Positions 1 to 6,529 of a DNA stretch of 18,085 nucleotides are shown here, in pieces. The stretch lies in the NCBI GenBank assembly GCA_017940955.1, contig JAGAXP010000147.1, positions 1-18,085 of the forward strand, read 5' to 3'. The stretch is from Oribacterium sp. (lineage in GTDB: Bacteria; Bacillota_A; Clostridia; Lachnospirales; Lachnospiraceae). The notes beneath the pieces were generated by a model. The model was not told where the DNA came from, did not search any database, and saw only the letters and a program-made list of their open reading frames with translations. The number at the start of each line of letters is the position of its first letter. Position 1 is the stretch's first letter. A program made the translations under genes and the position numbers.

Positions 1-100
1 GATGCTAATAATCCTCTGATTTTAGGTACGCATGTGCATCTGAAATCGTATTTTTTATAAAAAAGATAGTGTATTAAGTTTTCAAGGAACAATATATCGA

Positions 101-127
101 AAATGGATGTGATATAAACGTCCATTT
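101..127 (+). promoter_or_regulatory. Inverted repeat around a TATAAA box upstream of fumC
   Basis: Arms AAATGGATG (101-109) and CGTCCATTT (119-127) match as an inverted repeat at 8 of 9 positions. The single difference would be a G-U pair in RNA. The 9-base spacer contains TATAAA (113-118), which could serve as a -10 box for the fumarase gene and leave a leader of about 110 bases. I see no good -35 box 17 bases upstream. The arrangement looks like a repressor or activator site laid over a promoter, but which protein would bind is unknown. The rest of 1-234 shows no gene I can support. Confidence 0.3.
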
Positions 128-234
128 GTCGGGCGACTCATGATATGATGTGAGTGTTGTTTTTCGATTTCTGACTGTGGAACACAAAAGAGGATATCGA
201 ATTTGACGTGGAAGCAATTAAATGAGGAGAAAAC

Positions 235-1599
235 ATGGAATATAGGATAGAGCATGACACAATGGGAGAAGTAAAGGTTCCGGCGGAGCATTTCTGGGGA
301 GCTCAGACTGAGCGTTCTCTTGAGAACTTCCGTATAGGAACAGAAACTATACCGAGAGAAGTTATATTTGCATTTGCAGTTCTGAAGTCTGCGGCAGCAG
401 GTGCGAATCTGAAGCTTGGAAAGCTTGCAAAGGATAAAGCGGAAGCCATCATCGGTGCCTGCGAAGAAATCATGGATAATAAATATCCGGAGGAGTTTCC
501 TCTTAAGGTATGGCAGACAGGTTCCGGCACCCAGTCCAACATGAACATGAATGAAGTCATAGCCCATGTTGCGGTGCATGATCATCCGGAGGTAAGCATT
601 CATCCAAATGACCATGTAAATATGTCCCAGTCTTCCAATGACACCTTCCCCACCGCCATGAACATGGCTGCAGTTATCGCCATATATGAGAATCTGATTC
701 CGGCTGTGGACACGCTTATAGAAACCTTCAAGCGTCTTGAAAAGGAAAATGAAGACATCATTAAGATCGGACGCACACATCTTCAGGATGCGGTACCCCT
801 CAGGTTCAGTCAGGAAATCTCAGGCTGGAGAGGAATGCTGGAGGAATCAAAGGCTCAGATCATTGAGGCCTCAGCACACTTGAGAAAGCTTGCCATAGGC
901 GGAACTGCTGTAGGAACAGGCCTTAACTGCCCCGAGGGTTTTGACAGGATTTGCTGCGAAGAGATCTCATCCATCACCGGACAGGAATTCAAGCCGAGCG
1001 AGAATAAGTTCCACGCCCTTACATCAAAGGACGGATACGTTTACGTAAGCGGTGCCTTAAAGGGACTTGCTGCGAACCTTATGAAGATTGCCAATGATGT
1101 GAGATGGCTTGCCAACGGACCCCGCTGCGGTCTCGGCGAGATAAGCATCCCGGAGAACGAGCCTGGCAGCTCCATCATGCCGGGCAAGGTTAACCCTACC
1201 CAGTGTGAATCCATGACCATGGTGGCTATCCAGGTTATGGGTAATGACGCCACAATCGGCATCGGTGCATCCCAGGGTAACTTCGAGCTCAATGTCTTCA
1301 TGCCGGTGCTTGCTTACAACATGATGCAGTCCATCAGGCTCCTTGCAGATGGTATTGTTTCTTTTGACAGGAACTGTGCATCGGGCATAAAGGCAAAGAA
1401 AGACAAAATGGAGGAGAATCTCAGAAATTCCCTTATGCTGGTAACCTGCTTAAGCCCTGTGATCGGCTATGAGAATGCAGCAAAGTGCGCTCACAAGGCA
1501 TTTGAAGAGAATACAACTTTAAGAGAAGCTGTTCTCAGTCTTGGTTTCCTCTCCGGTGAGGAATACGACAAAACTGTAAGACCTGAGAAGATGGTTTGA
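235..1599 (+). CDS. fumC: Fumarate hydratase, class II
   Basis: Catalyses the reversible hydration of fumarate to L-malate in the cytoplasm. The product is 454 aa, normal for the iron-independent class II enzyme. The superfamily signature GSSIMPGKVN lies at residues 311-320 and carries the mobile-loop catalytic serine. The substrate-site stretch GRTHLQD is at 179-185, with His182 matching the catalytic histidine of this family, and the SSND motif is at 133-136. The ATG at 235 has GAGGAG (224-229) five bases upstream, and homology begins within the first residues, so the start is secure. The gene has its own terminator and is followed by a malate-type transporter and malic enzyme, which suggests a shared role in C4-dicarboxylate metabolism. 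Aspartase and argininosuccinate lyase share the superfamily fold, but the fumarase-type sequence is clear throughout. Confidence 0.95.
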   Translation: MEYRIEHDTMGEVKVPAEHFWGAQTERSLENFRIGTETIPREVIFAFAVLKSAAAGANLKLGKLAKDKAEAIIGACEEIMDNKYPEEFPLKVWQTGSGTQSNMNMNEVIAHVAVHDHPEVSIHPNDHVNMSQSSNDTFPTAMNMAAVIAIYENLIPAVDTLIETFKRLEKENEDIIKIGRTHLQDAVPLRFSQEISGWRGMLEESKAQIIEASAHLRKLAIGGTAVGTGLNCPEGFDRICCEEISSITGQEFKPSENKFHALTSKDGYVYVSGALKGLAANLMKIANDVRWLANGPRCGLGEISIPENEPGSSIMPGKVNPTQCESMTMVAIQVMGNDATIGIGASQGNFELNVFMPVLAYNMMQSIRLLADGIVSFDRNCASGIKAKKDKMEENLRNSLMLVTCLSPVIGYENAAKCAHKAFEENTTLREAVLSLGFLSGEEYDKTVRPEKMV

Positions 1600-1606
1600 T
1601 AATAAT

Positions 1607-1653
1607 AGCCGGGAAGGTTCTGAATCGAGAGAACCTTCCCGGCTTGATCTTTG
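1607..1653 (+). terminator. Intrinsic terminator after fumC
   Basis: A perfect 15-bp stem (1607-1621 with 1630-1644) with an 8-base loop begins eight bases after the fumC stop codon. The downstream T-tract is broken (TGATCTTT), so termination may be less than complete. The stem itself is long and GC-rich. It separates fumC from the malate transport operon. Confidence 0.75.
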
Positions 1654-1776
1654 CCTGAAGTGAGGATCCCACCCGATATGATCATCACCGGCGAGAACTG
1701 TCTCTTATTGGTTTATCAGGCGGCACTTCTTCAAAAATGTTGCCGATTGAACAGTAAAAAACTATTTCTTAGATTG

Positions 1777-1782
1777 TATAAT
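1777..1782 (+). promoter_or_regulatory. Candidate -10 box of the malate operon
   Basis: A perfect TATAAT sits 46 bases before the transporter start codon in an AT-rich stretch. The expected -35 position (about 1754-1759) does not match TTGACA well; TTGAAC at 1747-1752 is too far away at 24 bases. The promoter may therefore need an activator. The rest of the spacer from 1645 to 1776 shows no gene. Confidence 0.4.
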
Positions 1783-1828
1783 ATAAGTACAGTAATAAAA
1801 CATTGAAACATTTATTCAGGAGGTTTTT

Positions 1829-3211
1829 ATGGCAAAGAGTACGGAAGGCTACAAGGGTTTAAAACTGTTTGAGATGCCCTGGACGATATTCGCGATTTTT
1901 TCAGCGATTGTCCTTGCGGCAACTTATCTGGGCGTTTTACCAAAGGGTATGGCAGGATGTTTCGCATTTATGATAGTAATCGGAACAGTTCTGAATGAAA
2001 TCGGTAACAGAGCACCAATCATCAAGGATTATCTCGGAGGCGGAGCCATCGTAGTTATCTTTGGTTCTGCGGCACTGAATTATTTTAATCTTATTCCTAA
2101 GCTTATTGATGCAGATAATGAAATTTATGCAATGGGCATAAAGCTGGACCTCATCGGAAATATCACAACATTCTTTAAGCCGACAGGTGCATTTCTGGAT
2201 TTCTACATCGCAGCACTTATCTGCGGTTCTATCCTCGGTATGAACAGAAAGCTTCTTGCTAAGGCAGCAGCCAGATATTTCCCTGCAATCTTCGGTGCTA
2301 TCGTTCTTTCATTTGCTCTGGCAGGTGTTGCCGGTGCGATTATGGGCTTTGGAGTTGTTAAGTCAATTCTTCTCATCGCTCTTCCTATCATGGGCGGGGG
2401 AATGGGAGCCGGTGCAGTTCCTCTTTCAAAGATTTTTGAGTCATCAGGAACTATGACAGCTGATGAAGCAATCTCAACCATGACACCCGCCGTAGCCATC
2501 GGTAATGCTATTTCCATCGTTATGGCCGGTGTTCTTTCAAAGGTTTTATCCGGTGATCTTAATGGTAAGGGTGCTCTTATGAGAACAGGTGCGGCTAATG
2601 CTGCCGAGTATGAGATCAGTCCTGAAATGCAGAAGAAGAGAGACCACATCAGTGTTGCAAACCTCGGAAAGGGACTTTTCGTTTCATGTTCATTCTTTGC
2701 ATGGGGCTATATCGTTTCCAAGTTCTGGACAATGGCGGTTCCATCAGTAAGTATCCACGCTTATGCATGGATGATCATTTCTGTAGCTGTATGTAAGGTG
2801 CTTGATATTATCCCTGAGGAAATCGAGATCTGCTGTTTTCAGTGGTTCCAGTTCATCATGAAGAATCTTACAACAACTCTTCTTGTTGGTATCGGTATCT
2901 GCTATCTTGAACTTGGTACTGTTATCGCAAGTTTCTCGTTTACATATCTTGTTCTTTGTCTCCTTACCTGCATTGGCGCTTTCGTTGGTGCTGCAGTAGT
3001 AGGAAAGATGGTTGGTTTCTATCCGTTAGAGGCAGGTATCACAGCAGGTCTTTGCATGGCCAACATGGGTGGTACCGGTGACGTAGCTGTTCTTTCAGCA
3101 GCAGACAGAATGGAGCTTATGCCATTCTCACAGATTTCATCAAGAATCGGTGGTTCCATCATCCTGATCATAGGATCACTTATGTTATCAATACTTGGAG
3201 GAATGTTGTAA
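1829..3211 (+). CDS. 2-hydroxycarboxylate transporter family symporter, probably for malate
   Basis: Integral membrane carrier of the 2HCT family (CitS, CitP, MleP, MaeN, CimH), which moves citrate, malate or lactate with Na+ or H+, or as an exchanger. The product is 460 aa and mostly hydrophobic, matching the family length and its eleven-helix plan. Two glycine-rich re-entrant-loop motifs are visible: GGGMGAGAVPLS at 189-200 and the stretch 409-428 containing MGGTGDVAVL. The conserved Arg439 lies in SRIGGS near the C terminus, where the family binds a substrate carboxylate. AGGAGG (1818-1823) precedes the ATG by five bases. Malate is inferred as substrate because malic enzyme is two genes downstream and fumarase is upstream. 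Citrate cannot be excluded, but no citrate lyase genes are present. Its 3' end carries the ribosome binding site of the next gene. Confidence 0.9.
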   Translation: MAKSTEGYKGLKLFEMPWTIFAIFSAIVLAATYLGVLPKGMAGCFAFMIVIGTVLNEIGNRAPIIKDYLGGGAIVVIFGSAALNYFNLIPKLIDADNEIYAMGIKLDLIGNITTFFKPTGAFLDFYIAALICGSILGMNRKLLAKAAARYFPAIFGAIVLSFALAGVAGAIMGFGVVKSILLIALPIMGGGMGAGAVPLSKIFESSGTMTADEAISTMTPAVAIGNAISIVMAGVLSKVLSGDLNGKGALMRTGAANAAEYEISPEMQKKRDHISVANLGKGLFVSCSFFAWGYIVSKFWTMAVPSVSIHAYAWMIISVAVCKVLDIIPEEIEICCFQWFQFIMKNLTTTLLVGIGICYLELGTVIASFSFTYLVLCLLTCIGAFVGAAVVGKMVGFYPLEAGITAGLCMANMGGTGDVAVLSAADRMELMPFSQISSRIGGSIILIIGSLMLSILGGML

Positions 3212-3218
3212 AGTATTT

Positions 3219-3797
3219 ATGAATTGCAGCAATTGCCAAAAAGAAGCTGACTTCCGGTACCGGGTGCTGGAAGTACAGACTTTGAATGTGAGATCCCTTA
3301 AAGGTCATCATAGGGTTCAGGCTCTCGGAAAATTTCAGGATTACGGAATCTGCAGGAGCTGTGCCGAAAGGAAGCTAAGGGAAGTTCTGGAGTTTTCCGG
3401 TGAGAAAAGAAAACACTGTATCTTCAGTATTATCATCATAATATTGGGCTTACTCATTATTCTGAATAAGGGCAGTGAAGATATTGTTGGATTTACCGGA
3501 ATTTTCTTTATCCTGGGAGGCGTTCTGATAGAATACGGAACCGTAAGCGAATGGCTGAAACTCAGAAAAGAGCTTAATGCTCTTACGCCTGAAAAAAGAA
3601 TAGAGAGGGCGGCATGGATGGAGCTTCTGGATGTAGCTCCGAAAAAATCTATAGATTCTGACATTTCCTATATACCGGTGAGGGAAGAAACTGTTAAAAT
3701 GAAAAAAGGGGATTTCATGGTCATGTATGACCTGATTCCCGAAATAGTAGAGAAGGCATGGTCTCTGGTAAATGCAGACTATTCAAAAAATAATTAA
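3219..3797 (+). CDS. Unrecognised membrane protein with an N-terminal zinc-ribbon-like motif
   Basis: 192 aa, and I do not recognise the family. Residues 3-6 (CSNC) and 45-48 (CRSC) form two CxxC knuckles, as in a zinc ribbon or rubredoxin-like fold. Two hydrophobic stretches, about 68-82 and 89-104, look like a membrane hairpin. A charged cytosolic C-terminal region of about 85 residues follows. The ATG at 3219 is preferred: GGAGG (3197-3201, inside the end of the transporter gene) lies 17 bases upstream, a long spacing that suggests translational coupling. An in-frame TTG at 3195 would overlap the transporter gene by 17 bases but has no ribosome site. The gene sits between transporter and malic enzyme with only 12 bases to the latter, so it is probably co-transcribed. 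A regulatory or assembly role for the transporter is possible but unproven. Confidence 0.75.
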   Translation: MNCSNCQKEADFRYRVLEVQTLNVRSLKGHHRVQALGKFQDYGICRSCAERKLREVLEFSGEKRKHCIFSIIIIILGLLIILNKGSEDIVGFTGIFFILGGVLIEYGTVSEWLKLRKELNALTPEKRIERAAWMELLDVAPKKSIDSDISYIPVREETVKMKKGDFMVMYDLIPEIVEKAWSLVNADYSKNN

Positions 3798-3809
3798 AAG
3801 GAGAAAATT

Positions 3810-4982
3810 ATGGATTACGCAAAGGTATCATTGGAGAAGCATTATGAGTGGAAGGGCAAGATAGAGGTTGTTTCAAGAGCGGCAGTTGATTCTTCCGAAG
3901 CACTTTCTATCGCATACACACCGGGTGTTGCACAGCCTTGTCTTGAGATTCAGAAGGATGTAAACAAGTCTTATGAGCTTACCAGAAGATGGAACACAGT
4001 TGCCGTTGTTACAGACGGAACCGCAGTTCTCGGTTTAGGTGACATCGGACCTGAGGCAGGTATGCCGGTTATGGAAGGAAAGTGCGTTCTTTTCAAGGCA
4101 TTCGGTGATGTAGATGCTATCCCTCTCTGTGTACGTTCCAAGGATCCGGATGAGATCGTTCATACTATAGAGATGCTTCTCGGTTCCTTCGGAGGAATCA
4201 ACCTTGAGGACATTTCCGCTCCGAGATGTTTCGAGATCGAGAAGAAGCTTAAGGAGGTTTCCGATATTCCTATCTTCCATGATGACCAGCATGGTACAGC
4301 AGTTATCACTCTTGCAGGTCTTATGAATGCCCTTAAGGTAGTAGGAAAGAAGATCGAGGATATCAAGATTGTAACTTCCGGTGCAGGTGCTGCGGGCATC
4401 GCCATCATTAAACTCCTTATGGCTATGGGACTCAAGAACGTTATCATGACAGACCGTAAGGGCGCTATCTATGAGGGAAGAGAAGATCTCAATCCTATCA
4501 AGCAGGAGATGGCAAAGATCACAAACTTCAACCACGAGAAGGGAACTCTTGCAGAGGTTATCAAGGGAGCTGACTGCTTCATCGGTGTATCAGCACCGGG
4601 AACTCTTACACCTGATATGGTTCGCACCATGGCTAAGGATCCTATCATCTTTGCCTGTGCAAACCCTACACCTGAGATCTTCCCTGATGAGGCAAAGGCA
4701 GCAGGCGCAGCAGTTGTTTCAACAGGACGTTCAGACTTCCCTAACCAGATCAACAACGTTCTCTGCTTCCCGGGAATCTTCCGTGGAGCTCTGGATGTTC
4801 GCGCATCTGACATCAACGATGAGATGAAGATCGCAGCAGCAAAGGCTATCGCAAGCCTCGTATCCGATGAGGAGCTTAATGCTGATTACATCCTTCCGAA
4901 GGCATTTGATCCACGTGTAAAGGATGCAGTTGCCAAGGCTACAGCAGAGGCTGCAAGAAAGTCAGGAGTGGCAAGAATATAA
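3810..4982 (+). CDS. Malic enzyme (oxaloacetate-decarboxylating malate dehydrogenase), short form
   Basis: Oxidatively decarboxylates malate to pyruvate and CO2 in the cytoplasm. It is 390 aa, typical of the short bacterial form that lacks the phosphotransacetylase-like extension. Visible active-site elements are Tyr36 in YTPGVA, Lys91 in MEGKCVLFK, metal ligands Glu133-Asp134 in NLEDI, and Asp158-Asp159 in HDDQHGT. The nucleotide-binding loop GAGAAG is at 191-196, and the acidic residue Asp215 after the second strand leans toward NAD over NADP, though this is weak evidence. AAGGAG (3798-3803) lies six bases before the ATG. It is the last gene of the apparent transporter operon, and two terminators follow. 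The context supports growth on, or co-metabolism of, external malate. Confidence 0.93.
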   Translation: MDYAKVSLEKHYEWKGKIEVVSRAAVDSSEALSIAYTPGVAQPCLEIQKDVNKSYELTRRWNTVAVVTDGTAVLGLGDIGPEAGMPVMEGKCVLFKAFGDVDAIPLCVRSKDPDEIVHTIEMLLGSFGGINLEDISAPRCFEIEKKLKEVSDIPIFHDDQHGTAVITLAGLMNALKVVGKKIEDIKIVTSGAGAAGIAIIKLLMAMGLKNVIMTDRKGAIYEGREDLNPIKQEMAKITNFNHEKGTLAEVIKGADCFIGVSAPGTLTPDMVRTMAKDPIIFACANPTPEIFPDEAKAAGAAVVSTGRSDFPNQINNVLCFPGIFRGALDVRASDINDEMKIAAAKAIASLVSDEELNADYILPKAFDPRVKDAVAKATAEAARKSGVARI

Positions 4983-5012
4983 AGTCACATATTTTACAAT
5001 TTAAGTATATCC

Positions 5013-5043
5013 GGTCCTGGCTGTTGCCGGGATCTTTTGTTTT
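5013..5043 (+). terminator. First of two tandem terminators after malic enzyme
   Basis: Stem 5013-5021 with 5026-5034 (nine pairs, two of them G-U, loop TGTT), followed by TTTTGTTTT. It lies about 30 bases after the stop codon of the malic enzyme gene. Confidence 0.7.
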
Positions 5044-5099
5044 ATCCACCTGGGATGGTTCTCTCCGAAGAGAACTGCCTCCGGTGGATTTCTTTTTTT
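5044..5099 (+). terminator. Second tandem terminator
   Basis: Two-part hairpin: outer stem ATCCACC (5044-5050) with GGTGGAT (5083-5089), inner stem GTTCTCT (5058-5064... pairing from 5058) with AGAGAAC (5069-5075), loop CCGA. A strong T-tract (TTTCTTTTTTT, 5089-5099) follows. It insulates the nucleoside transporter genes from the malate operon. Confidence 0.75.
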
Positions 5100-5154
5100 G
5101 CAAGGTCATTATACAGGGATATTCAAAATGGTAGTATTTTTTTGTCATACAGAC

Positions 5155-5160
5155 TATAAT
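5155..5160 (+). promoter_or_regulatory. Candidate -10 box for the BMP lipoprotein gene
   Basis: A perfect TATAAT 44 bases before the start codon at 5205, just after the tandem terminators. The -35 region at the usual distance is poor (TAGTAT, 5132-5137). A T-run followed by TTGTCA (5142-5147) is nearby but too close to serve with this box. A promoter is required somewhere in 5100-5204 because of the terminators before it. Confidence 0.35.
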
Positions 5161-5204
5161 ATTCTTGTATCCCATTATTAAAAATATATAGAGAGTGATG
5201 TGCT

Positions 5205-6359
5205 ATGAAAAAAACAATTATTTCAGTATTTTTGAGTGTTGTAATGGCAGCAGCTCTTACAGGCTGCGGCGGAAGTGCAAAACCTGCTAATGATAACGTA
5301 AACAAATCAGAGGAAACAGGACTTAAGATCGCGATAGTAACTTCTCTGACCGGTGTAGACGATGGTTCCTTTCACGAAGAAAACTACAAGGGAATCCTGA
5401 GTTTTATCGACGCACATCCGGGTTCAACTGTAACGCCCGTTCAGGAAACCTCAGGAGCTATAGATGCAGCTGTAAAGGCAGTCGGAGATATCGTTGTAGA
5501 TTATGATGTAATGGTATGTGATGGTTACCAGTTCGCGGGAATCGGCGAGATTGCGGCCGATAATCCTGATAAAAAGTTTATCCTTGTTGATTCATTCCCG
5601 ACAGATGCAGATGGAAAAGAAGTCGAGCTTGATAATGTTTATGCCATGACATTTAAAGAGCAGGAGGCAGGCTTCCTTGTAGGAATGGCTGCGGCACTTT
5701 CCAGCGATACCAAGAAGGTTGCTGTTGTAAACGGAATTGCGGTTGAGTCAAATGTTAACTATCAGTATGGATTTATGTCCGGTGTGAATTATGCAAATAA
5801 GCATTATGATACCGGTGTTGAGATAGTTGAGCTGGCTTCATATGCAGGAACCGATATGACAGGAGCAAATGTAGGCGGTAACTATGTAGGTTCCTTCGGC
5901 GATCCAGCAAATGGCAAGGTTGTTGGCGATGCTCTTATCAAAGAAGGCTGTGATATCATCTTCGTTGCTGCCGGTGGTTCGGGAACGGGAGTTCTCACAG
6001 CAATTAAGGAAAGCTCTGAAAAGGATTATATGATAGGCTGCGATACCGATCAGTATGATGATGGTGTCAATGGAAGTGACAATGTAATTCTTACTTCGGC
6101 GCTTAAAGTTATGGGAGCTAATGACAAGAGGGTTCTTGAGACAATTCTGGATGGGTCTTTCAAAGGTGGTAATTACATTCTTGGAGCAGATACAGATTCT
6201 GTAGGATATGTAAGTGACTCTTCAAGATGCCAGCTCTCCTCGGATGTCATAGAGAAGATAGATAAAGCATATGAGCTCATAAAAAATGGAACGATAGTTC
6301 CGGCAGCTAATTTTAATGGCTTAACACCTGATAATTTCACCGGGCTTGATGCTGAATAA
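5205..6359 (+). CDS. BMP-family nucleoside-binding lipoprotein (ABC importer)
   Basis: 384-aa extracytoplasmic binding protein of the Bmp/Med/PnrA type, which captures purine or other nucleosides for an ABC importer. A lipoprotein signal peptide with lipobox LTGC places the lipid-modified cysteine at residue 21. The mature N terminus runs into the family stretch KIAIVTSLTGVDDGSFHE, with the characteristic DDGSF loop near the ligand pocket. Later stretches, such as the EQEAGFLVGMAAA segment and the GCDTDQY segment, are also typical of this family. It heads a four-gene set with the ATPase and two permeases of a B. subtilis NupNOPQ-like importer. Its ribosome site is weak (GAGAGTGAT region). A terminator lies between it and the ATPase gene, which would give more binding protein than transporter. 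The exact substrate (guanosine, inosine, other) cannot be read from sequence. Confidence 0.92.
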   Translation: MKKTIISVFLSVVMAAALTGCGGSAKPANDNVNKSEETGLKIAIVTSLTGVDDGSFHEENYKGILSFIDAHPGSTVTPVQETSGAIDAAVKAVGDIVVDYDVMVCDGYQFAGIGEIAADNPDKKFILVDSFPTDADGKEVELDNVYAMTFKEQEAGFLVGMAAALSSDTKKVAVVNGIAVESNVNYQYGFMSGVNYANKHYDTGVEIVELASYAGTDMTGANVGGNYVGSFGDPANGKVVGDALIKEGCDIIFVAAGGSGTGVLTAIKESSEKDYMIGCDTDQYDDGVNGSDNVILTSALKVMGANDKRVLETILDGSFKGGNYILGADTDSVGYVSDSSRCQLSSDVIEKIDKAYELIKNGTIVPAANFNGLTPDNFTGLDAE

Positions 6360-6368
6360 TTGAAAATA

Positions 6369-6410
6369 GGAGGTTTTTTATCCTCCATTCACATGCAGGC
6401 AGCCTGCCTG
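6369..6410 (+). other. Two hairpins in the BMP-ATPase spacer
   Basis: GGAGG (6369-6373) can pair with CCTCC (6382-6386) over an 8-base loop. CAGGC (6396-6400) can pair with GCCTG (6406-6410) over 5 bases. They follow the lipoprotein stop codon closely and lie upstream of the terminator at 6464. They could protect the 3' end of the lipoprotein transcript from exonucleases; that is inference. Confidence 0.4.
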
Positions 6411-6455
6411 AAAAGCAGACATTTTCCTTTTGACCACACTGCGATAGTAGTAAGA

Positions 6456-6501
6456 CCGATGTTATCGGACGCTGACAAGAAAGTCCGCGTCCGATTTTTT
6501 T
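6456..6501 (+). terminator. Intercistronic terminator or attenuator between lipoprotein and ATPase genes
   Basis: Stem ATCGGACGC (6464-6472) with GCGTCCGAT (6487-6495), nine perfect pairs, followed by seven Ts (6495-6501): a good intrinsic terminator. CCGAT at 6456-6460 can instead pair with ATCGG at 6464-6468, which would break the terminator stem, so the two folds exclude each other. Only 28 bases separate the T-run from the ATPase start and no promoter is visible there. The ATPase and permeases therefore seem to depend on read-through. Confidence 0.65.
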
Positions 6502-6529
6502 ACAGATAACGATAAAGGGGTGCAGTTTG

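Noticed and set aside
1..60. Open frame of 19 codons ending in TAA at 58-60, possibly the tail of an upstream gene
   Set aside because: Too short to recognise and a frame of this length is common by chance.
82..780. Minus-strand 232-codon open frame opposite fumC
   Set aside because: Lies antisense to a certain gene; its composition is a shadow of fumC codons and it has no ribosome site or known motif.
1653..1721. Long-range pairing GCCTGA/TCAGGC between fumC terminator and malate operon promoter
   Set aside because: Six pairs over a loop of more than 50 bases is weak and no known riboswitch core was recognised.
4035..4535. Minus-strand 166-codon open frame opposite malic enzyme
   Set aside because: Antisense to conserved malic enzyme motifs; no independent evidence of coding.
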